A stretch of 64,000 nt of DNA from Tsuneonella deserti (GCF_014644315.1 NZ_BMKL01000001.1:507001-571000), one strand, 5' to 3'; counted from the first letter of the stretch, positions 26,851 through 36,537 are shown. Notes: generated by a model not told the origin, from the sequence alone. Numbers and translations are program-made.

Positions 26851-27591
26851 ATGCACGATACCGAATTCCAACCCGAAGCATCCGAAGGGGCGCTGGCCTT
26901 CACGGGGCAGGATCTCACCAAGATCTACCGCACCGGCGAAACGGAAGTGGCAGCGCTGCGTGGGGTGGACATGTCGATCGTGGCGGGGGAGATGCTGGTG
27001 CTGCTGGGCCCGTCCGGCAGCGGCAAGTCCACTTTCCTCAACATCACCGGGGGGCTGGATCGCCCGACCTCGGGCAAGCTGTTCTACCGCGATCTGGAAC
27101 TGACGGCGCTTTCGGAGCGGGAGCTGACGCGTTTCCGGCGCAGGCACGTCGGCTTCATTTTCCAGTTCTATAACCTCATTCCCAGCCTCACCGCCGAGGA
27201 GAACGTGCGGCTGGTCACCGACATCGCCGAAGCGTCGATGAGCCCGGCCGAGGCGCTGGCGCTGGTCGGGCTGGAGGACAGGGCGGCCCACTTTCCCGCC
27301 CAGCTATCGGGAGGAGAGCAGCAGCGGGTCGCCGTCGCGCGCGCCATCGCGAAACAGCCTGCCGTGCTGCTGTGCGACGAGCCGACCGGCGCGCTCGACA
27401 GCGCCACCGGCGTGCGGGTGCTCGAGGCGATCGAGCAGGTTCATCGCGCGCTTGGGACGACGGTGGTCATCATCACTCACAATGCGGGTATCGCGGCAAT
27501 GGCTCACCGGGTGTTCCATTTCCGCGATGGCGACATCGTACGCATCGAGGTCAATCAAAGCCCGGTCGAACCGGGCGGGATCCAGTGGTGA
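26851..27591 (+). CDS. ABC transporter ATP-binding protein (DevA/MacB type)
   Basis: A 246-residue ATPase with Walker [11 protein letters not shown]-loop [18 protein letters not shown], signature [15 protein letters not shown] and Walker [13 protein letters not shown]. Its domain is closest to the DevA/LolD/MacB exporters, like the ATPase of the opposite operon at 23715. The stop overlaps the GTG start of the following permease (GTGA). It is the first gene of the plus-strand exporter operon. Confidence 0.92.
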   Translation: MHDTEFQPEASEGALAFTGQDLTKIYRTGETEVAALRGVDMSIVAGEMLVLLGPSGSGKSTFLNITGGLDRPTSGKLFYRDLELTALSERELTRFRRRHVGFIFQFYNLIPSLTAEENVRLVTDIAEASMSPAEALALVGLEDRAAHFPAQLSGGEQQRVAVARAIAKQPAVLLCDEPTGALDSATGVRVLEAIEQVHRALGTTVVIITHNAGIAAMAHRVFHFRDGDIVRIEVNQSPVEPGGIQW

Positions 27592-29951
27592 GCGCGCTCC
27601 ATCTCAAACTCTTGCGGGATCTGTGGAACCTGCGGGGACAATCGTTCGCCATCGCAGTTGTCCTCGCTGCCGCGAGCGCGACTTTCATATTGTCGCTGGG
27701 CGTTCACAGGTCGCTCGTCGAAACCCGCGACGCCTACTATTCGGCGAACCGGTTTGCCGAAGTCTTCGCCGACCTGACCCGCGCCCCGCGCTCTGTCGTC
27801 GAACGGGTCGCCCAAATCCCGGGTGTCCAGAGAGTGGACGGCCGTATCCGGCAGTATGCGACGCTGGATTTCCCCGGCCGGGTCACGCCCGCGCGGGCAT
27901 TGATCAACTCGATCGACGAAACCGGTCGCGACCGCCTCAACCTGCTGACGCTCAAGGAGGGGCGCCTGCCACGGCCCGGGGCCAGCAGCGAAGTGGTGGT
28001 CGACCAGACTTTTGCAGAGGCAAACGGACTGCGGCCCGGCAGCGTGCTCGGCGCGCAAATCTATGGCCGTCGCGAACAATTGCGCATCGTCGGCATCGGC
28101 ACGGCGCCCGATTACATCTGGGCGCTGGCGCCCGGCGATCTCACCCCGGACGAGAGCCGCTTTGGCATCTTCTGGATGGGCTCGCGCGCTCTCGAGGGGC
28201 TGACCAACCGGACCGGTGCTATCAATTCGCTGGCGCTGACGGTCCAGCGCGGAGCCTCGATCGACGACGTGATCCGCGCGGTGGACCACCTGCTCGCGCC
28301 CTACGGAGGGACCGGCGCCTACACTCGCAAGGATCACATATCGCATGCCTTCCTCGAGAACGAGCTGACCCAGCTGAAGGTGATGACGACGGTGATCCCG
28401 CCGGTGTTCCTCCTGGTTGGAACCTTCCTGGTCTACATCGTGCTCAGCCGGCTGATAGCCACGCAGCGGACCCAGATCGGCCTTCTCAAGGCGCTCGGGT
28501 ACACCGACCTGGCGATCGCCGATCACTATCTCGGCTTCGCGCTGGCGATCTCGCTCCTCGGAGCCGTTCTGGGCGGGCTGAGCGGCATCTGGCTGGGACG
28601 CCAGATGACCGAGCTTTACGGCCAGTATTATCGCTTCCCCTTTCTGACCTACCACATCGCGCCGGAGGTGATCGTTGGCGCTTCGGCGCTCTGCGTCCTG
28701 TCGGCAGGCCTCGGATCGCTCGGCGGATTGCGAACCGCCTCCCGTCTTACGCCTGCGGTCGCCATGTCGCCCCCGCCGCCCCCGACTTACCGGGCGGGCC
28801 TGGTCGAACGTCTCGGAAGGGCCGGCGAATTCAGTCCGATCGGGAACATGATCGCGCGTCACATCGCTCGGTGGCCGGGCCGTTCGGCAGTCACCGTGTT
28901 CGGCGTGGCGCTCGCGGCAGGATTGCTGTTCGCGACCATGCAGTTCCTCGATTCGAGCCGCGCCATGCTCGACGGATTCTTCTTCCGTGCCCAGCGGCAG
29001 GACATCACGGTCGGCTTCACCGAGCCGCTCAACGAGGCGGCCCTGCACGAACTTAGGCAGGTTCCCGGCGTCCTGCGAGTGGAGCCGGGCCGCGGGATCC
29101 CGGTGCGGATGGCCTCGGGCAATCACACCATGCGCACCGTGATCGAGAGCAGTCCCGGGGATGGCGTGCTGTCAGCCCGGATCGATGCCGGCGGATCGGA
29201 AATCCGGGTCCCTCCGGCAGGCCTGATGCTGAGCCGCCGGCTCGCCGAAAAGCTGGGCGTAAGCGCGGGCGATCATGTCAACGTCGAGCTTCTCGGCGGA
29301 CGCCGGACTGCCCGTCCCCTCCCCGTCGCCAGCGTATTCGACGAATTCGTCGGGGAGCGCGCGTACAGTTCCACGGCTACCGCGATGTCGTTGGCGCGCG
29401 ATGCGTCGCCGGTCGGCATGGCCCTGCTGCGGATCGACCCAGCGATGAGGGATAGCGTGATCGAGGCGCTCAAGGAGATGCCTCGGGTCCTCGGCGTGAC
29501 CGAGCGGGCGGCGGCGCTGGAAAAGTTCGAGCAGGTCATCGACGAAAACATCTTCACGATGCTGTTCTATTACATCACCTTCGCCTCGGCGATCGCGGTG
29601 GGTGTCGTCCATAACAGCGCGCGCATCCTGTTTTCCGAACGGGCTCACGAACTCGCCACGCTTCGTGTGCTCGGTTACCAGAGCAGCGAGGTGGGGCTGG
29701 TTCTGATGGGCGAGATCGCGTTCCTTATCGTGGCTTCGGTGCCGCTTGGCTGCCTGCTCGGCTATGGACTGGCGCAACTGATGACCGCGATGTTCAGCTC
29801 GGACCTCTTCCGCCTTCCGTTCGCTCCCCTGCGTTCGACCTATGGCTGGTCGGTCGTCATCGTCCTCATCGCAGGCGTGCTGACCGCGCTGGTGGTACTG
29901 CGGCGGGTGTTCGGCCTCGACATGGTCCGTGTCCTGAAGGCGAGGGACTGA
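27588..29951 (+). CDS. ABC transporter permease with two FtsX domains
   Basis: A 787-residue inner-membrane protein, about twice the length of the single-FtsX permease in the opposite operon. An N-terminal helix ([18 protein letters not shown]) is followed by a periplasmic domain, a first FtsX core (about 265-380, with [22 protein letters not shown]), a second N-terminal-type helix ([19 protein letters not shown]), another periplasmic domain and a last FtsX core (about 660-785, with [21 protein letters not shown]). It therefore probably works as a monomeric eight-helix permease. GTG start at 27588, coupled to the ATPase gene; the stop overlaps the next ATG as TGATG. Confidence 0.9.
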   Translation: MSALHLKLLRDLWNLRGQSFAIAVVLAAASATFILSLGVHRSLVETRDAYYSANRFAEVFADLTRAPRSVVERVAQIPGVQRVDGRIRQYATLDFPGRVTPARALINSIDETGRDRLNLLTLKEGRLPRPGASSEVVVDQTFAEANGLRPGSVLGAQIYGRREQLRIVGIGTAPDYIWALAPGDLTPDESRFGIFWMGSRALEGLTNRTGAINSLALTVQRGASIDDVIRAVDHLLAPYGGTGAYTRKDHISHAFLENELTQLKVMTTVIPPVFLLVGTFLVYIVLSRLIATQRTQIGLLKALGYTDLAIADHYLGFALAISLLGAVLGGLSGIWLGRQMTELYGQYYRFPFLTYHIAPEVIVGASALCVLSAGLGSLGGLRTASRLTPAVAMSPPPPPTYRAGLVERLGRAGEFSPIGNMIARHIARWPGRSAVTVFGVALAAGLLFATMQFLDSSRAMLDGFFFRAQRQDITVGFTEPLNEAALHELRQVPGVLRVEPGRGIPVRMASGNHTMRTVIESSPGDGVLSARIDAGGSEIRVPPAGLMLSRRLAEKLGVSAGDHVNVELLGGRRTARPLPVASVFDEFVGERAYSSTATAMSLARDASPVGMALLRIDPAMRDSVIEALKEMPRVLGVTERAAALEKFEQVIDENIFTMLFYYITFASAIAVGVVHNSARILFSERAHELATLRVLGYQSSEVGLVLMGEIAFLIVASVPLGCLLGYGLAQLMTAMFSSDLFRLPFAPLRSTYGWSVVIVLIAGVLTALVVLRRVFGLDMVRVLKARD

Positions 29952-31105
29952 TGGCTGGCTGGCTCAAGCGCTGGCGCTGGGCGGCGCTGGTCGCGGCGCT
30001 CCTCGTGGCAGGCTTTGCATACGCGTTCTGGCCGCAGGCGCAGACGGTGGACGTCGCTACGGTCACACGGGGCCCCCTGGCGGTCGGCGTTACGGACGAC
30101 GGCGTGACCAGGGCGGAGGATGTCTACATCGTTTCGGCTCCGGTGACCGGGTATATTTCGCGGGTCGAGGTGGAGGAGGGTGACCTGGTCGCCAAAGGGC
30201 AGGTCATCGCCCGCATGGCGGCGGCGCCAACGCCCCCTCTCGATCCCCGCAGCGTGCGCGAACTCACGGCCTCGATAGCGTCGGCGGAAGCGGCAAGGGC
30301 TGGAGCGGAGACCGCGCTCGGCCAGGCGCGGCGCGACCTTGCCCGCGCGCAGGAGCTCTCCAACCGCGGGTTTCTGCCCCGCGCGCAGCTCGAGGCGGCG
30401 CAGACCCGGGTGGCCAGCGGCCAGGCACTTCTGGCGCAGAGCCGTGCCGAGATCGCGCGCCTGAAGGCGCTGCGCGACACTGGAGGCGGCGTTGCTTCCG
30501 GCGCGGCGGTCGCGGTGCGCGCTCCGGCGAGCGGCGCAGTGCTGTCCCTTCTTTCCGAAAGCGAAGGGGTGGTCCTCGAAGGAACCCCGATAGTCACCAT
30601 CGGCGATCCGCGCCGGATAGAGGCAGTGATCGACCTGCTTTCACGTGAGGCGGTGCGGGTCAGTCCGGGAGACAGGGTGGAGTTCACCCAATGGGGCGGT
30701 GACCGGCCGCTCACGGGCCGCGTCGACCGGGTGGAGCCCGCGGGCAAGCTCAAGGTATCGGCCCTCGGCATCGAGGAGCAGCGGGTTAACGTGATCATCC
30801 ATTTCGATCCGGACTCCGCGGTCAGGGCCGCGCGGCTGGGCCACGGCTACCAGCTCGACGCCACGATCATTCTGTGGAGCAGCGCAGATGCCTTGCGAGT
30901 GCCCATCGGCGCGCTGTTCCGCAATGACTCGGGCCGCTGGAGCGCATTCGTGCTGGACGGCGGACGTGCCCGGCAACGGGAAGTCCGGATCGGCCATATC
31001 AACGAGGATTTCGCCGAGGTGCTCGGCGGATTGAAGCAAGGCGACAGAGTGGTGCTCAATCCGGGCAGTTCGATCGAGGACGGCAGCCGGGTGACCGCGC
31101 GCTGA
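29951..31105 (+). CDS. Periplasmic adaptor / membrane-fusion protein (HlyD family)
   Basis: A 384-residue adaptor with one N-terminal membrane anchor (WAALVAALLVAGFAYAFW), lipoyl halves (VEEGDLVAKGQVIARM and VRAPASGAVLSLLSESEGVV), and a coiled-coil hairpin between them (about residues 95-175). It completes the plus-strand exporter with the two preceding genes. No outer-membrane TolC-type gene is in the window, so export across the outer membrane would need a partner encoded elsewhere. Its stop is 31 bp from that of the convergent DUF1622 gene. Confidence 0.9.
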   Translation: MAGWLKRWRWAALVAALLVAGFAYAFWPQAQTVDVATVTRGPLAVGVTDDGVTRAEDVYIVSAPVTGYISRVEVEEGDLVAKGQVIARMAAAPTPPLDPRSVRELTASIASAEAARAGAETALGQARRDLARAQELSNRGFLPRAQLEAAQTRVASGQALLAQSRAEIARLKALRDTGGGVASGAAVAVRAPASGAVLSLLSESEGVVLEGTPIVTIGDPRRIEAVIDLLSREAVRVSPGDRVEFTQWGGDRPLTGRVDRVEPAGKLKVSALGIEEQRVNVIIHFDPDSAVRAARLGHGYQLDATIILWSSADALRVPIGALFRNDSGRWSAFVLDGGRARQREVRIGHINEDFAEVLGGLKQGDRVVLNPGSSIEDGSRVTAR

Positions 31106-31120
31106 TCCCGGCGCGCGGCG

Positions 31121-31135
31121 GAAACCCCGGGTTTC
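31121..31135. terminator. Short inverted repeat between convergent genes
   Basis: GAAACC and GGTTTC flank a three-base loop in the 31-bp gap between the adaptor gene and the DUF1622 gene. It could act as a weak terminator in either direction, but there is no T-run after it on either strand. Confidence 0.3.
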
Positions 31136-31136
31136 G

Positions 31137-31526
31137 CTATCTCTGTATCGTCGCGTCCCCGGCAGCCGCCCGGGCCGAACCGCGCGAGTTTCTTTGCCAC
31201 GGCCAGCATCCCTCGATTTCCGTTTCGAGCGAGAAGCTCAGGAAAGTCCGGATGACGATCACTATCGCCAGAAGGCCGACGCTCTCGAAGGTCAGAGGGG
31301 CGGTGATAGTGCCGATGATGTCCGCCCCGACGAGGAGTTCGAGGCCAAGCAGGATGCCGCGTCCAAGGTTCGCGCGGTAGCGCTCGTACGCGCTGCGCCA
31401 GTCGGAATTCCGGCCGTCGCGGACGAACCACGCACTCGCGAGGGCCACGCCGGCGAGAATGATGAGAACGCCGCCGATCTCGAGGCCCCGCGCCAGCCAC
31501 TCGATATATGAATGGACCTGCTCCAT
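31137..31526 (-). CDS. DUF1622 family membrane protein
   Basis: A 129-residue protein with three hydrophobic segments (about residues 14-34, 60-75 and 80-98) and the conserved stretch RANLGRGILLGLELLVGADII, which identifies the DUF1622 family of small inner-membrane proteins. The role of the family is not established. It is transcribed alone on the minus strand, divergent from the antiporter gene across 162 bp. Confidence 0.8.
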   Translation of the reverse strand: MEQVHSYIEWLARGLEIGGVLIILAGVALASAWFVRDGRNSDWRSAYERYRANLGRGILLGLELLVGADIIGTITAPLTFESVGLLAIVIVIRTFLSFSLETEIEGCWPWQRNSRGSARAAAGDATIQR

Positions 31527-31688
31527 GCTTCATCAAGCGTGCGCTGGAGCGGAATGTTCCGCGCGGAATGACTGCCAACCCGGCAAGCGGGACTGCTCTC
31601 TGGCCGCCAATTCACGCCCTCTCGAAACTTTCCGGGGCCGCCGCGCATTGGTTTTTCAGGCGCGCCGGCAGGGCAGGCAAGGGGGTTC

Positions 31689-33539
31689 ATGGAGCAACAG
31701 GCACTCGTCATCGCCCTGGTGGGTGTGCTGGGCATCGGCGCGCAGTGGATCGCCTGGCGCACCGGCTGGCCGGCGATCGTGTTGATGCTGGCCGCCGGTT
31801 TTCTCGCCGGCCCGGTGTTGCACGTCTTCGACCCTCGCGCCGCGTTCGGCGAGATGCTCACCCCGATGATCTCGCTCGGCGTGGCCCTGATCCTGTTCGA
31901 GGGCGGCCTCAGCCTCGACTTCCGCGATCTGCGGGAGGCGGGCGATGGGGTCTGGCGGCTGTTCCTGTTCGGAATCCCGCTTGGCTGGCTGCTGGGTTCG
32001 GTCGGGCTGCATATCGCCGGGTTGGTGTGGCCCGTGGCGATCCTGTTCGCCGGAATCCTCGTGGTGACGGGTCCGACAGTGGTCATTCCGCTGCTTCGAC
32101 AGGCGAACATCCAGCCGCGCCCCCGCGCCATCCTGAAGTGGGAGGCGATCGTCAACGACCCCTTCGGCGCACTGTGCGCCGTGATTGCCTACGAATATTT
32201 TCGCCTCTCGGGAAATGGCCAGACCCTGTTCGAGGTGGTGCCGCCGATGATCGTCGCGGCGGTGCTGGCAGGAGCGCTCGGCTACCTCGCCGCGGCGGCC
32301 ATCGCCTACCTGTTCCCCCGGGGGCTGGTGCCTGAGTTCCTGAAGGTGCCGGTGCTGCTCGTGGCCGTTATCACCGTTTTCGTCGCCGCCAACCTGATCG
32401 AGCATGAGGCCGGTCTTATCTCGGTGACGATCATGGGCGTTTCGCTCGCCAACATGAACGTGCAGTCGCTGCGTTCCATTCATCCGTTCAAGCAGAACGT
32501 CGCGCTGATCCTGGTTTCCGGGATTTTCATACTGCTCGCCGCGGGATTGAAGTTCGAAGAGCTTCGCTATCTCGAATGGCGGTTCGGGCTCTTCGTCCTG
32601 GCGCTGCTTTTCGTCATCCGCCCCGCCACCGTCCTCCTGAGCCTGCTCGGCAGTTCCGTGCCATGGAACGAGCGGCTGTTCCTGGCCTGGATCGCCCCGC
32701 GCGGCATTGTGCTGGTGGCGATAACAGGCCTGTTTGCCCTGCGCCTGACCGAGCTGGGGTACTCCGATGGCAACATCCTGGTCGGACTGAGCTTCGCGGT
32801 CGCGGTGACGACCATCGTCGCCCACGGCTTCACCATCAATCCGGTCGCGCGTTTGCTAGGGCTGAAGGGTACTGCCCGGCCCGGCCTGCTGATCGTGGGG
32901 GCAACCGACTGGACGGTGGCCCTCGCCAGGCAGATGTGCGAGCTGGACACGCCGGTCATGGTGGTGGACTCGAGCTGGGAGCGGCTTGCTCCGGCTCGGC
33001 AACAGGGTCTCCCGTTTCACCACGGTGAAATCCTGAACGAATCCACCGGCCACGATCTGGACCTGTCGGGCTTTCAGATGCTTGTCGCGGCCACCGATAA
33101 CGAGGCTTACAACACCCTCGTCTGCAACGAGTTCGCCCACGTCCTGGGGCGCGATGCCGTGTACCAACTGGGCGATGAAGGCGACGAAGGCGATCCCCGC
33201 AGCCTGCCCCAGTCGCTGCGCGGACGGGCGCTTTTCCGGTCCGGGCTGGGGGTGGAGGAAGTGGACGAGCGCCAGCGCCAAGGTTGGGCATTCCGCAAGA
33301 CCCGCCTCAGCGACCAGTTCGGCTTCGAGGACGCCAAGGAAGCGCTTCCCGAAGCGAACCAGATGCTTCTGCTGGTCAAGCCCAACGGCAACCTGCGCGT
33401 CTTCTCTCACGCTTCCCAGCCGACGCCGCAGGCCGGGGACACGATCGTGTCGTTTTCGCCGCCGCAACCGCGATCTTCTCCAGTCGCGAAGCAAGACCCT
33501 GACAATGGGAAGACCAGAAAGCAGGTGCAGACGATATGA
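31689..33539 (+). CDS. Cation:proton antiporter (NhaP/CPA1-like) with C-terminal TrkA-N domain
   Basis: A 616-residue membrane transporter. The first 400 or so residues contain about 12 hydrophobic helices, including LILFEGGLSLDF, VTGPTVVIPLL and the buried-acid motif EAIVNDPFGAL (the ND pair of CPA1 antiporters). The C-terminal cytoplasmic part (about 400-520) reads LLIVGATDWTVALARQMCE, a TrkA-N/Rossmann nucleotide-binding domain that may gate activity by NAD(H). The ion (Na+ or K+) is uncertain. The stop overlaps the next start as ATGA, so it is coupled with an OmpA-like lipoprotein. Confidence 0.9.
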   Translation: MEQQALVIALVGVLGIGAQWIAWRTGWPAIVLMLAAGFLAGPVLHVFDPRAAFGEMLTPMISLGVALILFEGGLSLDFRDLREAGDGVWRLFLFGIPLGWLLGSVGLHIAGLVWPVAILFAGILVVTGPTVVIPLLRQANIQPRPRAILKWEAIVNDPFGALCAVIAYEYFRLSGNGQTLFEVVPPMIVAAVLAGALGYLAAAAIAYLFPRGLVPEFLKVPVLLVAVITVFVAANLIEHEAGLISVTIMGVSLANMNVQSLRSIHPFKQNVALILVSGIFILLAAGLKFEELRYLEWRFGLFVLALLFVIRPATVLLSLLGSSVPWNERLFLAWIAPRGIVLVAITGLFALRLTELGYSDGNILVGLSFAVAVTTIVAHGFTINPVARLLGLKGTARPGLLIVGATDWTVALARQMCELDTPVMVVDSSWERLAPARQQGLPFHHGEILNESTGHDLDLSGFQMLVAATDNEAYNTLVCNEFAHVLGRDAVYQLGDEGDEGDPRSLPQSLRGRALFRSGLGVEEVDERQRQGWAFRKTRLSDQFGFEDAKEALPEANQMLLLVKPNGNLRVFSHASQPTPQAGDTIVSFSPPQPRSSPVAKQDPDNGKTRKQVQTI

Positions 33540-34141
33540 ATCCGCAAGCCTTGATCCGCATGCTCGCTTGCGCGTTGATGGCAGGCGCTATGGCCGGGTG
33601 CGATCGCGCACCCGATCCTTCGCCCTCAGAGCCCGCCCGAAGCGACGCCACCCCGGCGCAAGAAGCCAAAGCCTCGATCATCCGGCCCGATGTGGAGCCC
33701 CGGGCCGAGCCTGCTCCGGCGCTGACCCCGCTGAAACTGAGCATCGGATTCGGCGATGGGGGTTCGGAATTGTCCGAGGCTGCGATCGCCTCCCTCGAGG
33801 AGGCGCTCGCTTCCCGGCAGATGAAAGCGGGCGGGCGGATCACTGTCGGCGGGCATAGCGACTCCGCCGGCAGCGACGCCGCGAATCTCGACGCTTCCCG
33901 CAAGCGCGCCGAGGCGGTCCGCGGTTGGCTCGTCGCGCATGGCATAGCCGAAGATCGGATCGCGATCGTCGCCTTCGGAGAGCAGAACCCGGCCGCGCCC
34001 AATGCACTCCCGGACGGCCAACCAAACCCGGCCGGGCGGGCGATGAACCGGCGGGTGGAGATCGAGGTCGCGGTGGCCGGCGAACAGGCGCCGCCGACAC
34101 CGGCAGAAACCGGAACGCTGATCGACGAGCTTGCAGAGTGA
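33536..34141 (+). CDS. OmpA-like lipoprotein (peptidoglycan-binding domain)
   Basis: A 201-residue lipoprotein with lipobox MAGC (Cys22), a Pro/Ala-rich linker (about 25-65) and an OmpA C-terminal-like domain (about 70-182). The domain shows ITVGGHSDSAGSDAANLDAS and the later NRRVEIEV, the residues that bind diaminopimelate of peptidoglycan in this family. It would tie the outer membrane to the cell wall. The 4-nt overlap with the antiporter gene is unusual company for an OmpA-like protein. Confidence 0.88.
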   Translation: MNPQALIRMLACALMAGAMAGCDRAPDPSPSEPARSDATPAQEAKASIIRPDVEPRAEPAPALTPLKLSIGFGDGGSELSEAAIASLEEALASRQMKAGGRITVGGHSDSAGSDAANLDASRKRAEAVRGWLVAHGIAEDRIAIVAFGEQNPAAPNALPDGQPNPAGRAMNRRVEIEVAVAGEQAPPTPAETGTLIDELAE

Positions 34142-34176
34142 GGGCAGGCCGTCGCCATGCAGAGCTGGATGAATAG

Positions 34177-34252
34177 TGGTGCCTCGGGGCGGATTCGAAC
34201 CACCGACACTGCGATTTTCAGTCGCATGCTCTACCAACTGAGCTACCGAGGC
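34177..34252 (-). tRNA. tRNA-Phe (GAA)
   Basis: The minus strand folds as a standard 76-nt tRNA. The acceptor stem is GCCTCGG with CCGAGGC, the D-arm contains AGCTCAGTTGGTAGAGC, the anticodon stem TGCGA/TCGCA encloses loop CTGAAAA with anticodon GAA, and the T-arm contains GGTTCGAATCC. The 3' CCA is encoded (34177-34179). It lies downstream of yacG on the same strand. No att-like duplication of its 3' end was seen in the window. Confidence 0.97.
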
Positions 34253-34347
34253 AGGCACTGCGCGCCGGACCATCGGGGGCCGGGCGGTTGGCGAGGCGGC
34301 GCTATGGCCAAGGGCGCGCGCCTTGGCAAGTGGTCAATGCGCTTGCT

Positions 34348-34536
34348 TCAATCGCGCGGCGCGATGTCCAGCGTGCGGTCGATCTCCTGGGGGTCGGCCG
34401 GCGGGCCGGGCACGGCGTAGCTGTCGGAGAACCAGCGGACGAGATCACGGTCCTTGCAGCGGGTGGAGCAGAACGGTGCATGGGCTTCACTGCGCGGCTT
34501 GCGGCAGATCGGGCAGGGGCGTTGGCTGGCGGTCAT
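34348..34536 (-). CDS. yacG: DNA gyrase inhibitor YacG (zinc-binding)
   Basis: A 62-residue protein with a Cys4 zinc knuckle: Cys8 and Cys11 in CPIC, Cys23 and Cys27 in FCSTRC, followed by the conserved KDRDLVRWFSDSY. YacG binds GyrB and inhibits DNA gyrase in E. coli. It overlaps the RNase E/G stop by ATGA, so it is translated from the same message. An overlapping frame at 34302-34490 lacks these motifs and is not a gene. Confidence 0.93.
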   Translation of the reverse strand: MTASQRPCPICRKPRSEAHAPFCSTRCKDRDLVRWFSDSYAVPGPPADPQEIDRTLDIAPRD

Positions 34537-35507
34537 CGCGCGACGATCTGGGCATGGCCCGCCGCCAGCGCAAGCGACGGATCGGCCGAAGTGCGCACTT
34601 CACGGCCCGTGCGCCGCTCCAGTTCAACGAGCCAGGGCTCGGCGAGCGTGGCGATCACGGATGGATTCGCGTTGAGTTCTAGCGCGCCGGCCCCTTCGAG
34701 CGCCTCGGCACGGCGCAGCAGCATCCTGGCCGCGGCCCCTGCCGGCTCGAATCGAAGGCGATGGAGCAGCGAGGGGCCTGCCTGCCGAGCGACGACCTGC
34801 ACGAAGCCGAAGCCGTTCATCGCGGTGCGCTCGTGGTCCCATTCCCCCAGTGCCGTGCTAAACACCGCATCCACCGCCTTGCGGTCATCGCGCGCCGCGA
34901 GAGTCGGGAAATCGATGCCGATCGAGCCGGAGAGGTCGAACCGGCGGATCGCCCCGGCCAGCGGCGGGATCGCCGCCAGCGCGAGTGCGCGCGGAGGAAG
35001 CAGGCCGTCGATATCGACCAGCGTCATGGCGGGAGTGGGCGCGAACGTGAGAGTACCCCCCGTGAAGGGAACGATGCCGTCCCACGCTTCGCTCCAGATC
35101 TCATCCCATGCCCCATCCGGAAACCGGCGCACCACTGTTGCTCCAGGCAGGCTATTCGCGAGCATGGGGGCGGGGCGGGGCTCGGTTGCCGAGGGACGCG
35201 CTTGTGCCGGCTTGCCGCGACCGCGTTCGCGCAGCGCGGCGCGCGTCACTTTCAATCGAAGGGTAGCGCCTTCGCTGGCGCTGCTGGGCAGGCGATCGAC
35301 TACGGCTTCCTCGCCGCATTTAAAGCGGGCACGGCCACGCGGCGCGCCGGCTACCCGCTCGACGAGCACGGCATCGGCCACCATCCCCGCCTCTAGGGCA
35401 CCGGGCCAGCGCATCCGTGCGGCGATCGCGCGCCCTGCGGCATAAAGAACCGCGCGCTCCTCGCCGATGCCCTGCTCGACGAGCCAGCCAGCCGCGCTCT
35501 CCTTCAC
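34533..35507 (-). CDS. Ribonuclease E/G family protein (short form)
   Basis: A 324-residue protein related to RNase G/E. The two catalytic Asp regions are visible as MTLVDIDG and LSGSIGIDFPTL, and the N-terminal S1-like region as GWLVEQGIGEERAVLY with AVLVERV. It is much shorter than RNase G (about 490) and lacks the CPxCxGxG zinc-link and the small domain that tetramerises RNase E, so oligomeric state and activity may differ. The GTG at 35507 is chosen because it overlaps the maf stop (GTGA) and opens the conserved domain; longer frames run through maf. It is part of the infA-maf-rng-yacG block. Confidence 0.85.
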   Translation of the reverse strand: MKESAAGWLVEQGIGEERAVLYAAGRAIAARMRWPGALEAGMVADAVLVERVAGAPRGRARFKCGEEAVVDRLPSSASEGATLRLKVTRAALRERGRGKPAQARPSATEPRPAPMLANSLPGATVVRRFPDGAWDEIWSEAWDGIVPFTGGTLTFAPTPAMTLVDIDGLLPPRALALAAIPPLAGAIRRFDLSGSIGIDFPTLAARDDRKAVDAVFSTALGEWDHERTAMNGFGFVQVVARQAGPSLLHRLRFEPAGAAARMLLRRAEALEGAGALELNANPSVIATLAEPWLVELERRTGREVRTSADPSLALAAGHAQIVAR

Positions 35508-36073
35508 GGGATGGCGAATCCTGCGGCCCTGAGCAGCGCGCGGGTTTCGAACAGCGGCAGCCCGACGACCCCCGAATGGCTGCCGCCGATCCACGCGATC
35601 AGCCCTTCGGCGGCACCCTGAATGGCATAGCCGCCCGCTTTGCCGTGCCACTCGCCGCCGGCAAGGTAGGCCGCGATCTCTTCGGGCGAGAGGCGCTTGA
35701 AGCGAACCTGTGTCTCGCTGAGCCGCTCGCGCATGGTGCCGTCGGGCGCGCGCAGGGCAATGGCCGAAAGCACGCGGTGGCGGCGGCCGGAGAGCAACTC
35801 GAGGCACTGGCGCGCAGTCGCCTCGTCCTCCGCCTTGGGCAGGATGCGGCGACCGGCCGCGACAACCGTGTCACCCGCCAGCACGAACGCGTCCGGACTG
35901 GCCGCGGCCAGCGCCTTTTCGCGCGCCATTCGCACCGCGTAGTCGCGCGGCAGCTCAGCCTTGCGCGGCGTCTCGTCTATGTCCGCCGGAGCGACCGTCG
36001 CTTCGCGCAGCCCCAGGCGGGCGAGCAGCTCGCGGCGCCGCGGGCTGGCGGATGCGAGGATGAGATCGGGCAT
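35504..36073 (-). CDS. maf: Maf/YhdE-type nucleoside triphosphate pyrophosphatase
   Basis: A 189-residue Maf protein. The N-terminal LASASPRRRELL, the DETP motif and the block VLAGDTVVAAGRRILPKAED are diagnostic. Maf proteins hydrolyse non-canonical or methylated NTPs (YhdE: dTTP and UTP) to the monophosphate. The later GYAIQGAAEGLIAWIGGSHSGVVGLPL is the standard C-terminal motif of the dTTP/UTP group. It lies 12 bp after infA and is coupled by GTGA overlap to the RNase gene. Confidence 0.95.
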   Translation of the reverse strand: MPDLILASASPRRRELLARLGLREATVAPADIDETPRKAELPRDYAVRMAREKALAAASPDAFVLAGDTVVAAGRRILPKAEDEATARQCLELLSGRRHRVLSAIALRAPDGTMRERLSETQVRFKRLSPEEIAAYLAGGEWHGKAGGYAIQGAAEGLIAWIGGSHSGVVGLPLFETRALLRAAGFAIP

Positions 36074-36085
36074 TGCGCCCGCTTC

Positions 36086-36331
36086 TTACTGCGGGCCCGG
36101 CCCGCCGCGCCCCGGCATGAAGCGGTAGGTGATCCGCCCCTTGGTAAGGTCGTAAGGCGTCAGTTCGACCAGCACTTCATCGCCCGTCAGCACGCGGATG
36201 CGGTTCTTGCGCATCTTGCCGGCGGTATGACCCAGGATTTCGTGACCGTTTTCAAGCTCCACCCGGAACATCGCGTTGGGCAGCAGCTCAACCACTTTCC
36301 CACGCATTTCGAGGAGTTCTTCTTTGGCCAT
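36086..36331 (-). CDS. infA: Translation initiation factor IF-1
   Basis: An 81-residue S1/OB-fold protein. [20 protein letters not shown] and [20 protein letters not shown] are near universal in IF-1. The Met at 36331 is the family start; a Met 22 codons upstream is spurious. The extra glycine- and proline-rich tail (GRGGPGPQ) extends it beyond the 72 residues of E. coli IF-1, as is common in alphaproteobacteria. It is the promoter-proximal gene of the block running through maf, RNase E/G and yacG. Confidence 0.97.
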   Translation of the reverse strand: MAKEELLEMRGKVVELLPNAMFRVELENGHEILGHTAGKMRKNRIRVLTGDEVLVELTPYDLTKGRITYRFMPGRGGPGPQ

Positions 36332-36537
36332 GCGGTTTGTCGATATCCCGGTCGCTGATCTTGAATTGGTGGCGCCCCATAGACGCCGCCGCGGCAAAAG
36401 GGAAGCGTGACGCCGGTCAGCTGCGGGAAAGCTTTGCGCGACAAAAAGTTACCCGAGCGCGACTTGCCCCCGACGCTTGCTTCGGCAAGGCAAAAGGCCG
36501 GGGAGGGAAAGTTGAAGATCGTTTGAAAAGGAAGAAC

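Noticed and set aside
34177..34252. tRNA-Phe as an integration site for a mobile element
   Set aside because: No integrase gene or direct repeat of the tRNA 3' end is seen, and the flanking genes are ordinary.
34302..34490. 62-codon minus-strand frame overlapping yacG
   Set aside because: It lacks the Cys4 zinc motif and is Pro/Arg/Ser-rich; the other frame is a clear YacG.
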